62,907 nt of DNA from Clostridia bacterium (lineage in GTDB: Bacteria; Bacillota; Clostridia; Oscillospirales; Acutalibacteraceae): contig JAFRUA010000019.1 of NCBI GenBank assembly GCA_017434855.1, forward strand, positions 1 through 62,907. Reading direction: 5' to 3'. Below the pieces are notes generated by a model. That model was given only the letters and a program-made list of their open reading frames with translations. It was not told the DNA's origin and made no database searches. A program made the translations under genes and the position numbers. Shown here piece after piece: positions 27,448-35,558 of the stretch (position 1 is its first letter; each line of letters begins with the position of its first letter).

Positions 27448-27484
27448 GCGCCGTCTCCTTTCACTGTGTTACTTGACTAATACA

Positions 27485-27513
27485 ATGATACATCAGCTTT
27501 TCGGTTTTGTCAA
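27485..27513 (-). promoter_or_regulatory. Promoter of the GntR-ABC operon
   Basis: On the minus strand TTGACA (27513-27508), 17-bp spacer, TATCAT (27490-27485). The leader to the ATG is about 30 bases and probably contains the repressor site. Confidence 0.75.
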
Positions 27514-27702
27514 TAGCTTTTGCAAAAAATTTTTTTGATTTGCGAAAAGGGGCTTCGCCGGTACGCGGGGAACACGACCCCGGCGGTGAGGCAACCCCCG
27601 CCGCTGCAGTGTGGTCGATGACCGTATGCGTTGAAACATGAGCTTTCGGATCTTGCTTTTTGATTTCGGGCTTGCTATTAAGAAAGTCGAAAAGGAGAGG
27701 AT

Positions 27703-28095
27703 ATGCGAATGCCTTCGCTGCCCGAGGATGATGACTATTATGATTTAAAAATGGCCATTTGTGAAGCGCTGTCAACGGGCGAAAGGTATACTGCGTCTGA
27801 ATTGCATCTGGAGATATTAGATATAGATCCAAGTTTTGACGAGATTCCAACACAAGTATTTAATACTGCACTTAGACAGTTAGTTAAGAAAAAACTTGTA
27901 AATCGGACTGAATTTGACCGCACGGCTTATTTTTCACTGATAGGTGAAAGCGAGTGGCGCATCGAAGTGGCCTGCCCCGCCTGCGGCGAAGACATCTGGT
28001 TTGAGTTTGACGACATCGACGAGGACAGCCATGTGAAGTGCCCCTGCTGCGTCAAAACACTGGAGTTTGAATTTGAAATCGAAGAGGATGAATAA
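27703..28095 (+). CDS. Small winged-helix-like protein with zinc ribbon
   Basis: 130 residues of unknown function. Residues about 15-85 look like a winged-helix module (MAICEALSTGERYTASELHL, then VFNTALRQLVKKKLVNRTE). Residues about 95-125 carry two Cys pairs (CPACGE and CPCC) that can bind zinc, and the protein ends in an acidic tail (FEFEIEEDE). It could be a DNA-binding regulator. Codon use before about 27960 is visibly richer in A+T than in neighbouring genes. AAAGGAGAGG precedes ATG 27703. The 255 bases upstream hold the minus-strand promoter and GC-rich sequence without another gene. Confidence 0.65.
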   Translation: MRMPSLPEDDDYYDLKMAICEALSTGERYTASELHLEILDIDPSFDEIPTQVFNTALRQLVKKKLVNRTEFDRTAYFSLIGESEWRIEVACPACGEDIWFEFDDIDEDSHVKCPCCVKTLEFEFEIEEDE

Positions 28096-28278
28096 AGGAT
28101 TCTGAAGCGGATAGATCGACGCTGAACTTGCCTGGAACGAATAATACACCTTCTTCTGCCGCTCCCTTTCCGCGGCGGGCTGCGGGTTGCCGATGGCAAC
28201 CTTAGCGCAGCAGCAAAAGCAGCGACCGAGGCGGCAGCGGAGAAGTGTTCTTCCCACAACGAACTCTTTTCCCGCGTA

Positions 28279-28319
28279 CAAAAACTGACCCATCCACACG
28301 GACGGGCCAGTTCTTTTTT
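28279..28319. terminator. Bidirectional terminator between convergent genes
   Basis: An imperfect stem AACTGACCC (28283-28291) / GGGCCAGTT (28304-28312) has T tracts on both strands (plus 28314-28319; minus from A-run 28280-28284). It separates the zinc-ribbon gene from the left arm of the fatty-acid cluster. The preceding 180 bases show no gene. Confidence 0.65.
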
Positions 28320-28330
28320 GATTCGGTTGG

Positions 28331-31144
28331 TTACTGTTCGCTCGGATAGTCGCCCTTGCCGGTGACCTTGCGCTTGATGATCTTGCCCATGCGCTTGAGG
28401 GCATAGGGACCGACCAGCTTCATCATTTCCTCGGCCGTGTGCATCTCGGAGCACGCAGGCAGGTCGCGCGTCAGATGGATGGCGTCGAATTCGCAGCGCG
28501 TGGTGCACAGGCCGCAGCCGATGCACATATTGAAATCCACCGTCGTGGCGCCGCAGCCCAGGCACCGGGCCGCTTCGGTCTTGATCTGCGCTTCGGTCAG
28601 CGGCAGACGCAGGTCATTGAAGCTCTTGCGCGGGTCGCCCTTTTTCAGGCCGGGCGTCTGGCGCGGGGCATTGTCATAGGATTCGACCTTGATGTCGTCC
28701 TTGTCCAGTTCGATGAACCGGCGCAGATCGCGGCCGATGGTCAGCGACTGGCCCGCATGCACAAAGCGGTTGAGCGAGACCATGCCCTCGCGGCCGTCCG
28801 CAATCGCGTCGATGGCGAAGCGCGCGCCGTGGAAGATGTCGCCGCCCACAAAGATGTCGGGTTCGGCTGTCTGCAGCGTGACCGGGTCGGCCTCGGCAGT
28901 GCCGTTACGGCGGACGACGACTTTGCTGCCCTTGAGCAGGCCGCCCCATTCGGCGCTTTGGCCGATCGCCATCAGCACGTTGCTGCACGGCACGGTGATC
29001 GTGTCGTTTTCGTCGTACTTCGGTGCAAAGCGGTGCTCGCTGTCAAAGACGCTGACGCACTTTTTGAAGACCACGCCGGTGACCTTGCCGTCCTTGACCA
29101 GAATCTCTTTCGGGCCCCAGCCGTTTTTGATTTCGATGTTTTCTTCCAGAATCTCGGCAACCTCATCCTTGGCCGCGGGCATCTCGTCCCGCTGCTCCAG
29201 GCAAAGCATGGTGACTTTGCCGTCGGTGCAGCGCAGGGCGGTGCGGGCGACGTCCGCCGCCACATTGCCGCCGCCGATGACCACCACGTCGCCGGTGAGC
29301 CGGTCGGATTTGCCGAGGTTGACGTTCTTCAGGAAGGCGACGCCGCTCTGTACGCCGTCGGCGTCCTCGCCCGGGACCCCCGCAAGGCGGCCGCCCTGCA
29401 GACCGATGGCGATGAAAAAGCCCTTGTAGCCCTGCGCGCGCAGGTCGTCGAGCGTGATATCTTTGCCGACTTCCACGCCGCATTTGATCTCGGCGCCCAT
29501 GGCTTCAATCAGGTCGATCTCCTTTTGCAGCACATCCTTTTCCAGCCGGAAGGCGGGAATGCCGTTCATCAGCATGCCGCCGGGGCGCGCTTCCTTTTCA
29601 AACACGGTGACGGGGTAGCCCTCGGTGCGCAGGTACCACGCGGCGGACAGACCCGCCGGGCCGGCGCCGATGACGGCGATCTTGTGATCGCTCCACTGAT
29701 TGCCTTCGCCGTTTTCGCTGATGACCTTGAAATCGTCGGGGTTTTCCAGCTCCCACTGCGCCAGGAACTTTTTGATTTCATCGATGGCAACGGGCTTGTC
29801 GATCGTGCCGCGGGTGCAGGCGTCTTCACAGCGGCGGTTGCAGACCGCGCCGCACACGGCAGGGAAGGGGTTATCCTGCCGGATGAGCTTGACCGCCTCG
29901 GCATAGCGGCCCTCGCCCGCCATTTTGACATAGCCCTGCACGGCGATGTGGGCGGGGCAGGCGGTCTTGCACGGTGACGTGCCGCTGTCATAGCAGTTGA
30001 TCTTGTTGTTGTCGCGATAGTTGTAGTCCCACTTGTCTTCGCCCCAGACGTGGTCGTCCGGCAGGTCGTGCACGGGGTACTTGACGGCGGTGCCGTCTTT
30101 TTTGCACAGCTTCTGGCCCAGCTTGGCCGCGCCGGCAGGGCAGACCTCGACGCATTTGCCGCAGGCGACGCACTTTTCTTTGTCCACATGGGCGCGGTAC
30201 GCCGACCGGCTCATGTTCGGGGTGTTGAAGAGCTGGCTGGTGCGCAGGCCGTAGCACGAACCGGCAGAGCAGTTGCAGATGCCGACGATGCGGTTCGGGC
30301 CGTCCAGGTTGGTGATCTGGTGCACATAGCCCTTGCGTTCGCCGCGCATGATGATCTCCATGGCCTCTTCCTTGGTGATGTATTCGGCGTCCTTGCCGCT
30401 TTCCACCAGAAATTCCGCAATGTCGTTGAGGCCGATGCACATTTTGCCCTCGATGTCGCCCACGCCTTCGCCGCGCACGCGCTGCGCCTTGCGGCAGGCG
30501 CAGACCATTTTGCACAGCTTGGTGGAATTGTTGATCCAGTGCGACAGATGCTCCACGCTGGCGCTTTCGATCTTGGGGTCGATGGCCTGCTCCACCGGGA
30601 TGACGTGCATGCCGATGCCTGCGCCGCCCGGCGGCACCAGCTTGGCGGCCAGCTCCAGCGGCTCCTGCGGGGCCAGATTAAACATGGTCGCGACCTCGGG
30701 GTTGGTGTCGCACAGCGTCGGATGTTCGACCATGTATTCGCCGGAGCCGACGACCCATTTCGGGATCCAGTACTGGATGTGCCCGTCGGGATTGTCGCGG
30801 TTCTGCTCCACAATACCGATCCACACCAGATGGTCAATGACCTTCTGGGCGTCTGCTTCGCTCATGTTGTTGCGCTGTGCCAGCTCGGCGGTGGTCAGAC
30901 CCACACGGCGCTGCTTGAACGAAAGCATGAATTTGACCTCGTCCTTGGTCAGCAGCCGATCCAGAATCCAGAAATCCATGTGGTTCTCTTTCATCTTGCC
31001 GGGCAGCTTGCGCGGGATGGAGTCTGTGATCAGAACAGCCAGCTTTTTGACCAGCTTTGCTTTTTCGGGATCGTCGCAATGATGCGCGTCCACGGGGTAA
31101 TCACGTTCATTGACGTGGATGTTCGGGTTGACTTCTTTAACCAT
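28331..31144 (-). CDS. Giant Fe-S/GltD-like NAD(P)H oxidoreductase (left-arm copy)
   Basis: 937 residues. Residues about 55-130 are winged-helix-like (TKDEVKFMLSFKQRRVGLTT). Residues about 210-310 hold Cys motifs VCACRKAQRVRGEG and ICNCSAGSCYGLR. A 4Fe-4S motif CVACGKCVEVCPAG lies near residues 325-338. From about residue 390 it resembles the small subunit of glutamate synthase and NfnB: CPAHIAVQGYVKMAGEGRY, VCGAVCNRRCEDAC, the FAD loop GAGPAGLSAAW (about 492) and the NAD(P) loop GGGNVAADVA (about 622). A C-terminal ferredoxin part has CLGCG and CIGCGLCTTRCEFDA. It probably shuttles electrons from NAD(P)H to a low-potential acceptor or substrate. Last gene of the left arm, 10 bases after the reductase gene. 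A paralogue lies at 39224-42004. Confidence 0.82.
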   Translation of the reverse strand: MVKEVNPNIHVNERDYPVDAHHCDDPEKAKLVKKLAVLITDSIPRKLPGKMKENHMDFWILDRLLTKDEVKFMLSFKQRRVGLTTAELAQRNNMSEADAQKVIDHLVWIGIVEQNRDNPDGHIQYWIPKWVVGSGEYMVEHPTLCDTNPEVATMFNLAPQEPLELAAKLVPPGGAGIGMHVIPVEQAIDPKIESASVEHLSHWINNSTKLCKMVCACRKAQRVRGEGVGDIEGKMCIGLNDIAEFLVESGKDAEYITKEEAMEIIMRGERKGYVHQITNLDGPNRIVGICNCSAGSCYGLRTSQLFNTPNMSRSAYRAHVDKEKCVACGKCVEVCPAGAAKLGQKLCKKDGTAVKYPVHDLPDDHVWGEDKWDYNYRDNNKINCYDSGTSPCKTACPAHIAVQGYVKMAGEGRYAEAVKLIRQDNPFPAVCGAVCNRRCEDACTRGTIDKPVAIDEIKKFLAQWELENPDDFKVISENGEGNQWSDHKIAVIGAGPAGLSAAWYLRTEGYPVTVFEKEARPGGMLMNGIPAFRLEKDVLQKEIDLIEAMGAEIKCGVEVGKDITLDDLRAQGYKGFFIAIGLQGGRLAGVPGEDADGVQSGVAFLKNVNLGKSDRLTGDVVVIGGGNVAADVARTALRCTDGKVTMLCLEQRDEMPAAKDEVAEILEENIEIKNGWGPKEILVKDGKVTGVVFKKCVSVFDSEHRFAPKYDENDTITVPCSNVLMAIGQSAEWGGLLKGSKVVVRRNGTAEADPVTLQTAEPDIFVGGDIFHGARFAIDAIADGREGMVSLNRFVHAGQSLTIGRDLRRFIELDKDDIKVESYDNAPRQTPGLKKGDPRKSFNDLRLPLTEAQIKTEAARCLGCGATTVDFNMCIGCGLCTTRCEFDAIHLTRDLPACSEMHTAEEMMKLVGPYALKRMGKIIKRKVTGKGDYPSEQ

Positions 31145-31154
31145 GCTGCACCTC

Positions 31155-32339
31155 TTATTCGATCGGGATCTTGATCGTCACGTCACTGGTGGGATAGGCG
31201 GCGCAGGCGTGCACATAACCGAAGTCCTTGTCGGCACTGCGGCGGCCGTCGTTTTCCGGGCAGACATAGACGCTGCCGGAAAGGACCTTGGTGCGGCAGA
31301 AACCGCATTCGCCGCTGCGGCAGGCCGTTTCGATGCGGATGCCGGCGCGTTCCAGCGCGACAACCAGACTTTCGGTCGCCTTGGCGGGGATGACGTCCTT
31401 CTGGATGCCGCGCATGACGGTGAGCGAAAACGTCTTGTCCTTAAGTTCCTGCGGGTACCCGGCAAAGGCGGTGATGTCTTTTGCCTGACCGAAAACTTCA
31501 AAGCGGATGCGGCGCGCCGGTGCGTCGAGCTTTTTCAGCTCTTCGCGCAGGAAGGTATACATCGCCTGCGGCCCGCAGATGAAATAGGTCGTGTCGGGCG
31601 CGGAATACTTTTTGATCAGGTCTGCGGTGAGAAAGCCGCGCTCGCCCTGCCAGTCCGGTTCGTCGCCGGACAGGACGTTGACGACGTGGACCTTGTCGCC
31701 CTGCAGCGCCTCCAGCTCGTCTTTCAGGATGATGTCGTTTGACGCAACGGAGCCATAGAGGATCGTCAGGTCAAAGTCCAGCGTGCCGTGGGCGATCTCT
31801 TTTGCCATGGAGGCAAACGGTGTGATGCCGACGCCGCCGGCAAGCGCCACCACATGCTTTGCGTCGCGCAGCGGCTCCCAATAGAACTGGCCGCAGCCCA
31901 TCATGGCCTTGAATGTGTCGCCGACCTTGACGTCGGTGTTGATGTAATCCGCGATGAAGCCGTCGCCCTTGGACCGGCGAACGGTGATTTCGGCAAAGCC
32001 CTTGCCCTCGCGCGCTTCAAACGGCGCGGAGCTGAGGGAATAGGGGCGTGAGATGATGCTGTCACCGATGACGAAATCCAGCACGATGAACTGACCGGCA
32101 TAAAAGTACGGCAGTTTTTGGCCGTCCACGCGCTCAAAGCGAACGGTTTTTGCCGTGGGGCTGGCGTCGCGGATGGCGGTGACGACCACGTCAAATTTGG
32201 CGGGGTGCCATTCCCTGACGACCTCGGCGATGGGGTCGGTCGTTTCCGGCACGGCGGACGCGGTCTCAAAGGCGTTCAGCCTCGCTTTGGTCACACGGGA
32301 CGCGCCCGTGACGTCTTTCAAAAATCCTTTGATCTTCAT
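31155..32339 (-). CDS. Ferredoxin reductase-type flavoprotein fused to a 2Fe-2S ferredoxin domain
   Basis: 394 residues. After about 45 N-terminal residues, an FNR-type FAD domain has SRPYSLSSAPFE, then an NAD(P) domain with GGVGITPFASMA and FICGPQAMY. The last 85 residues form a plant-type 2Fe-2S ferredoxin with CRSGECGFCRTKV and a fourth Cys in YVHACAAYP. This order is that of NADH:acceptor reductases such as HCP reductase. It overlaps the CrtI-like gene by 4 bases (ATGA) and is followed by the giant oxidoreductase. Pairing an FNR-like flavoprotein with a GltD-like one recalls the NfnAB transhydrogenase; whether bifurcation occurs is unknown. Confidence 0.87.
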   Translation of the reverse strand: MKIKGFLKDVTGASRVTKARLNAFETASAVPETTDPIAEVVREWHPAKFDVVVTAIRDASPTAKTVRFERVDGQKLPYFYAGQFIVLDFVIGDSIISRPYSLSSAPFEAREGKGFAEITVRRSKGDGFIADYINTDVKVGDTFKAMMGCGQFYWEPLRDAKHVVALAGGVGITPFASMAKEIAHGTLDFDLTILYGSVASNDIILKDELEALQGDKVHVVNVLSGDEPDWQGERGFLTADLIKKYSAPDTTYFICGPQAMYTFLREELKKLDAPARRIRFEVFGQAKDITAFAGYPQELKDKTFSLTVMRGIQKDVIPAKATESLVVALERAGIRIETACRSGECGFCRTKVLSGSVYVCPENDGRRSADKDFGYVHACAAYPTSDVTIKIPIE

Positions 32340-33871
32340 TTCGCTGCCGCCTCCTCTACTGCCATGGTGTCAAGCACATTCTTTGCCGCCTTGCGGCCGT
32401 TGGTCACGGCGGGGCCCATGCCGTCGCCGGAAATCGCGTGTGCGCCGGAAAACTCCAGATGTTTGATGAAGCTTTCGGCCTCGGCGGTCTGCAGGCGGGC
32501 GATGATGTGGTCCTCCATCGTGTGGGCATAGCCGTAGATGCAGCCGTTCCACGCGTTGGTATAGCGGTTGACGGTCATCGGCGTTTCAATGACGATCTCC
32601 AGAATATGATCGCGCAGGTTCACGCCGAGATAGCCGGACATATCGCTGATCATCTGTTCGGCCACCTGATGCTTGATCTTGTCATAATCCTCTGCCTTGA
32701 CGGTCTTCCACCCGTCCACGCGCGGCAGGGTGGTGATGGAATACGAGCAGGTGCCCGGCGGAGTGGCGGTGTCGTTGCCCAGGTTGTGGCAGATGCACGT
32801 CAGATAGCGATAGGGACCGAGGCCCGCGAGGTCCTTGTACAGCGCGTCGGTGTCCATCGTGTCACCGCGAAAAACGCTGTAGTCCTTGATGCCGAGCGCC
32901 TCGGCGGTGTCGTCCAGGATCATGATGACCGAAAACGCCGTCAGGCTCAGGCGGCGGCCGTTGACCATCTTGATCGCTTCCTTCGGCACCTCGGACGCCG
33001 GCTCGATCATGGCGGTGTAGACCTTGTTGGGATAGGACGAAGAGATGACGTAATCCGCGTGGATCTCGTCGCCGCGCGAAGTGCGCACGCCATAGGCCTT
33101 GCCGTTCTTGACCAGGATCTTATCGACGTGCTGACGGTATTCGATCTGTACGCCCATGGCCTCGGCGCGCTCCGCCATCTTTAGACTCATCTCATGGCTG
33201 AACTTGCGCGGGATGTAGGAGCCGTAGCCGATGTAGTCCGCCATCAGCACGGAATAGATCGTGAACGGCAGATCGGAAAAACCGGAGCCGACATAGATCC
33301 AGTACGGCGCCAGCAGGTCCTGCGCCTTTTTCGGCAGGTCAAAGCTGTCGATGACCTCCTGCGTGGTATAGCCGGCGGTCTTTACAAAGGCCTCGTGCTT
33401 GATGAGCATCTTGGCCTTGCTCATCGGGTGGATGGACAGCTCGTTGACAGAGTCGAACACGCTGTTGCACAGGTTCAGCAAGGCAAGCACCTTTTGATAC
33501 GTGCCGGGCACGGCGGCGTCCACCTCTTTGGCAAATGTCTCCAGCCCCGGATGCAGCGTGACCTCCAGCCCGGGCAGCGATGCGTGATACGCTTCGGGCA
33601 CCTTGAGCCATTCGATGTCGACGCCCATGTCGTCAAAGAATTTGCCGACCTTGAGACGGTTGTCCTTTTCACCGATGCTCATCATCTCATGCAGCGCCGC
33701 CTCGATCTCGATGCCGCCGCGCACAAAGCTGGACGCAATGCCGCCGGGCAGATTGTGGCGCTCCAGCACCAGCACGTCCTTGCCCTTGTCGGCCAGCATC
33801 AGGGCGGAGGACAGCCCCGCCAGTGCGCCGCCGATGACGATCACGTCATAATGATCTTTGTAAAATTTCAT
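32336..33871 (-). CDS. CrtI/RetSat-like FAD-dependent desaturase, isomerase or saturase
   Basis: 511 residues. The N-terminal dinucleotide fold is VIVIGGALAGLSSALMLADK, followed by the phytoene-desaturase motif LVLERHNLPGGIASSF. The C-terminus has the family FAD-contact region GAHAISGDGMGPAVTNGRKA. The family includes carotene desaturases and isomerases and retinol saturase, which all act on conjugated or isolated C=C bonds of lipids. Here it sits between a fatty acid isomerase homologue and an electron-transfer flavoprotein, so a fatty-acid C=C saturase or desaturase is plausible. I use ATG 33871 because the Rossmann fold starts there and GAGAGG lies upstream; ATG 33898 would add nine residues. 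Confidence 0.85.
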   Translation of the reverse strand: MKFYKDHYDVIVIGGALAGLSSALMLADKGKDVLVLERHNLPGGIASSFVRGGIEIEAALHEMMSIGEKDNRLKVGKFFDDMGVDIEWLKVPEAYHASLPGLEVTLHPGLETFAKEVDAAVPGTYQKVLALLNLCNSVFDSVNELSIHPMSKAKMLIKHEAFVKTAGYTTQEVIDSFDLPKKAQDLLAPYWIYVGSGFSDLPFTIYSVLMADYIGYGSYIPRKFSHEMSLKMAERAEAMGVQIEYRQHVDKILVKNGKAYGVRTSRGDEIHADYVISSSYPNKVYTAMIEPASEVPKEAIKMVNGRRLSLTAFSVIMILDDTAEALGIKDYSVFRGDTMDTDALYKDLAGLGPYRYLTCICHNLGNDTATPPGTCSYSITTLPRVDGWKTVKAEDYDKIKHQVAEQMISDMSGYLGVNLRDHILEIVIETPMTVNRYTNAWNGCIYGYAHTMEDHIIARLQTAEAESFIKHLEFSGAHAISGDGMGPAVTNGRKAAKNVLDTMAVEEAAAK

Positions 33872-33943
33872 AGGCTTTTTATTCCTCTCTCTGCTCAAAG
33901 CAGGAGGGACACTGCTGCCCCTCCTGACATTTGCTGTTTGATT

Positions 33944-35332
33944 TTAGAAGAAGCGCTCCACCAGCTCGCGGGAGTACTCTGCGGTCTCGTCCATATCGCC
34001 GAAGCTCATGATCTCACCGGCATAGTAGGTGTCATACTTGCCCTGCATTGCCTCGACCTTTTCATACCAGCCGGCGGCATAGTCCTCGGAGAAGACATGG
34101 GGGAAGTAATAGACGCTCCACTCGTTGACGACGTTGGACGCCGGGTTGCCCATGGTCTTGAGGTCGTCAAGCACCATCTTTTTGCAGGCCTCATAGTCCA
34201 CTTCTTCGCTGTTCTTATGCTTGCGCAGCGCATAGGTGGTGATGACCTGGTCCTTGGTGTCCTTCCAGCGGCGATAATACACCATCAGGTGACCGAGCTT
34301 TTCCGGAATCATGTTGTCGAAAACATAGTAGGAGATCTCCGGATGATCCTCCGGCTTGGTCTCGCAGGCAAGCACGTCATAGCGCTCATAGTCGATCTTG
34401 GAGAACAGTTCTTTTTCGTCCTCGCGGGCGTCAAAGTAATCCACCATGCCGATCTGGCCGTCGGCGCGCTCGTTCGGGATATACAGCGGCGCGGTGACGA
34501 TGATCTTGTCATACTCCTCCACTTCGCCGTTGACGGTGACAAAGACCTTGCCGTCCTTGCGCTCCACCTTGTCGATCTTGCTGTTCAGGCGGGCGGGGTT
34601 CTTCAGATGGTCGTTCAGGCTTTCCCAGATGAACTGGGTGCCGTTCTTCCAGGTCCACAGGTTGATCTTGACAAAGTTCATGCAGGTCTGGAAGTCGAGA
34701 TACTTCAGCACATAGGCCGCGGGAATCTCGTCAAAATAGCCGTAACCGAAGGAGGTGAAGGGGCCGATCCAGATGTCCTGGATCAGGTCGACGCCGTTGA
34801 GCTCGCAGAACTTGTTGAACGGCAAAGCCAGATCCTTCAGGTTCGGGTTGACGCCGCTGACGGGCTCGCGCTTCGCATTGCGCTGCGAAAAGCCCTCATA
34901 CCGGCCTTCGGACACGCCGCGGTGACCGTTGAGGTCATAGCCGCGATACTTGGTTTCCAGCAGCTCGCCCAGCTTTTTGACCTGGCTCTTCATCTTGAGC
35001 AGGCGCGGGATCTTGAGCGGGTTCTTTTTCGGCTCAAACGGCTCGATGACTTTGCCGCTGCCGTCTTTGTAGTTGCGGTTGAGCTGCGGGCCGTCGTGGG
35101 TGATGCCGCAGAATTCCTCCACGTCGTGCACGGCGTAGTAAGAGGGCACGCCCATGATGGCGCCCATCTCATAGCGGCGGCCGTTATAGGTCGGCGACCA
35201 GCATTTGCCGCCCACGCGGTCCAGACGCTCAAGAATCGTGTAGTTGGTGTACCCCTTCTGTTCCAGATACATCCCGGCAGAAAGACCCGCAGGGCCGCCG
35301 CCGACGATACAGATGCGAATGTCCTTGTCCAT
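33944..35332 (-). CDS. Polyunsaturated fatty acid isomerase homologue (PAI-like flavoprotein)
   Basis: 462 residues, FAD/NAD(P)-binding amine-oxidase fold. From memory it closely resembles Cutibacterium acnes PAI, which converts linoleic acid to 10-trans,12-cis CLA using FAD without net redox change. Shared features are GGGPAGLSAGMYLEQKGY, TILERLDRVGGKCWSP, GRRYEMGAIMGVPSY, FGYGYFDEIPAAYVLKYLDF, HLMVYYRRWKDT, AGWYEKVEAMQG and the C-terminal FYAGEIMSFG-type end (YYAGEIMSFGDMDE). It is about 40 residues longer than the 424-residue enzyme, with an insertion around residues 80-165. First gene of the left arm, with AGGAGG before the ATG. I infer action on an unsaturated fatty acid; exact substrate and product are not shown by sequence. 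Confidence 0.88.
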   Translation of the reverse strand: MDKDIRICIVGGGPAGLSAGMYLEQKGYTNYTILERLDRVGGKCWSPTYNGRRYEMGAIMGVPSYYAVHDVEEFCGITHDGPQLNRNYKDGSGKVIEPFEPKKNPLKIPRLLKMKSQVKKLGELLETKYRGYDLNGHRGVSEGRYEGFSQRNAKREPVSGVNPNLKDLALPFNKFCELNGVDLIQDIWIGPFTSFGYGYFDEIPAAYVLKYLDFQTCMNFVKINLWTWKNGTQFIWESLNDHLKNPARLNSKIDKVERKDGKVFVTVNGEVEEYDKIIVTAPLYIPNERADGQIGMVDYFDAREDEKELFSKIDYERYDVLACETKPEDHPEISYYVFDNMIPEKLGHLMVYYRRWKDTKDQVITTYALRKHKNSEEVDYEACKKMVLDDLKTMGNPASNVVNEWSVYYFPHVFSEDYAAGWYEKVEAMQGKYDTYYAGEIMSFGDMDETAEYSRELVERFF

Positions 35333-35403
35333 AGTAATTCCTCCTAAACAGTTTTGGAATCTCGTTTTTCATGTCATGCAAAATAGACATAACAATCATA
35401 CAT

Positions 35404-35432
35404 ATTATACAATGCGGATTTGAAAAAATCAA
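35404..35432 (-). promoter_or_regulatory. Promoter of the left arm of the fatty-acid cluster
   Basis: On the minus strand TTGATT (35432-35427), 17-bp spacer, TATAAT (35409-35404), about 70 bases upstream of the isomerase gene. Confidence 0.75.
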
Positions 35433-35435
35433 GCG

Positions 35436-35450
35436 AAATTGTTGCAATTT
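35436..35450. promoter_or_regulatory. Palindromic operator candidate in the divergent gap
   Basis: AAATTG-TTG-CAATTT is a perfect 6-bp inverted repeat with a 3-bp centre, adjoining the left-arm -35 box. Further AT-rich symmetric sequence (GAAATTTC at 35473-35480) follows toward the right arm. A MarR/TetR-like or fatty-acid-responsive regulator could bind here. I found no clear consensus promoter for the right arm in 35333-35558; TTGCTA at 35488 lacks a well-spaced -10. Confidence 0.5.
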
Positions 35451-35558
35451 ATTAAAGAAATATTAAATTTGAGAAATTTCGCCCGGATTGCTATTTTCTT
35501 TTTGTACGATTTGTGTTAAGATGAATCTGAACAATTCTGTGAACCGTGAGGTGAAATC

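Noticed and set aside
33194-35347. A 717-residue open frame antisense to the isomerase and CrtI-like genes
   Set aside because: Crosses two real genes and their intergenic ribosome site; no domain seen.
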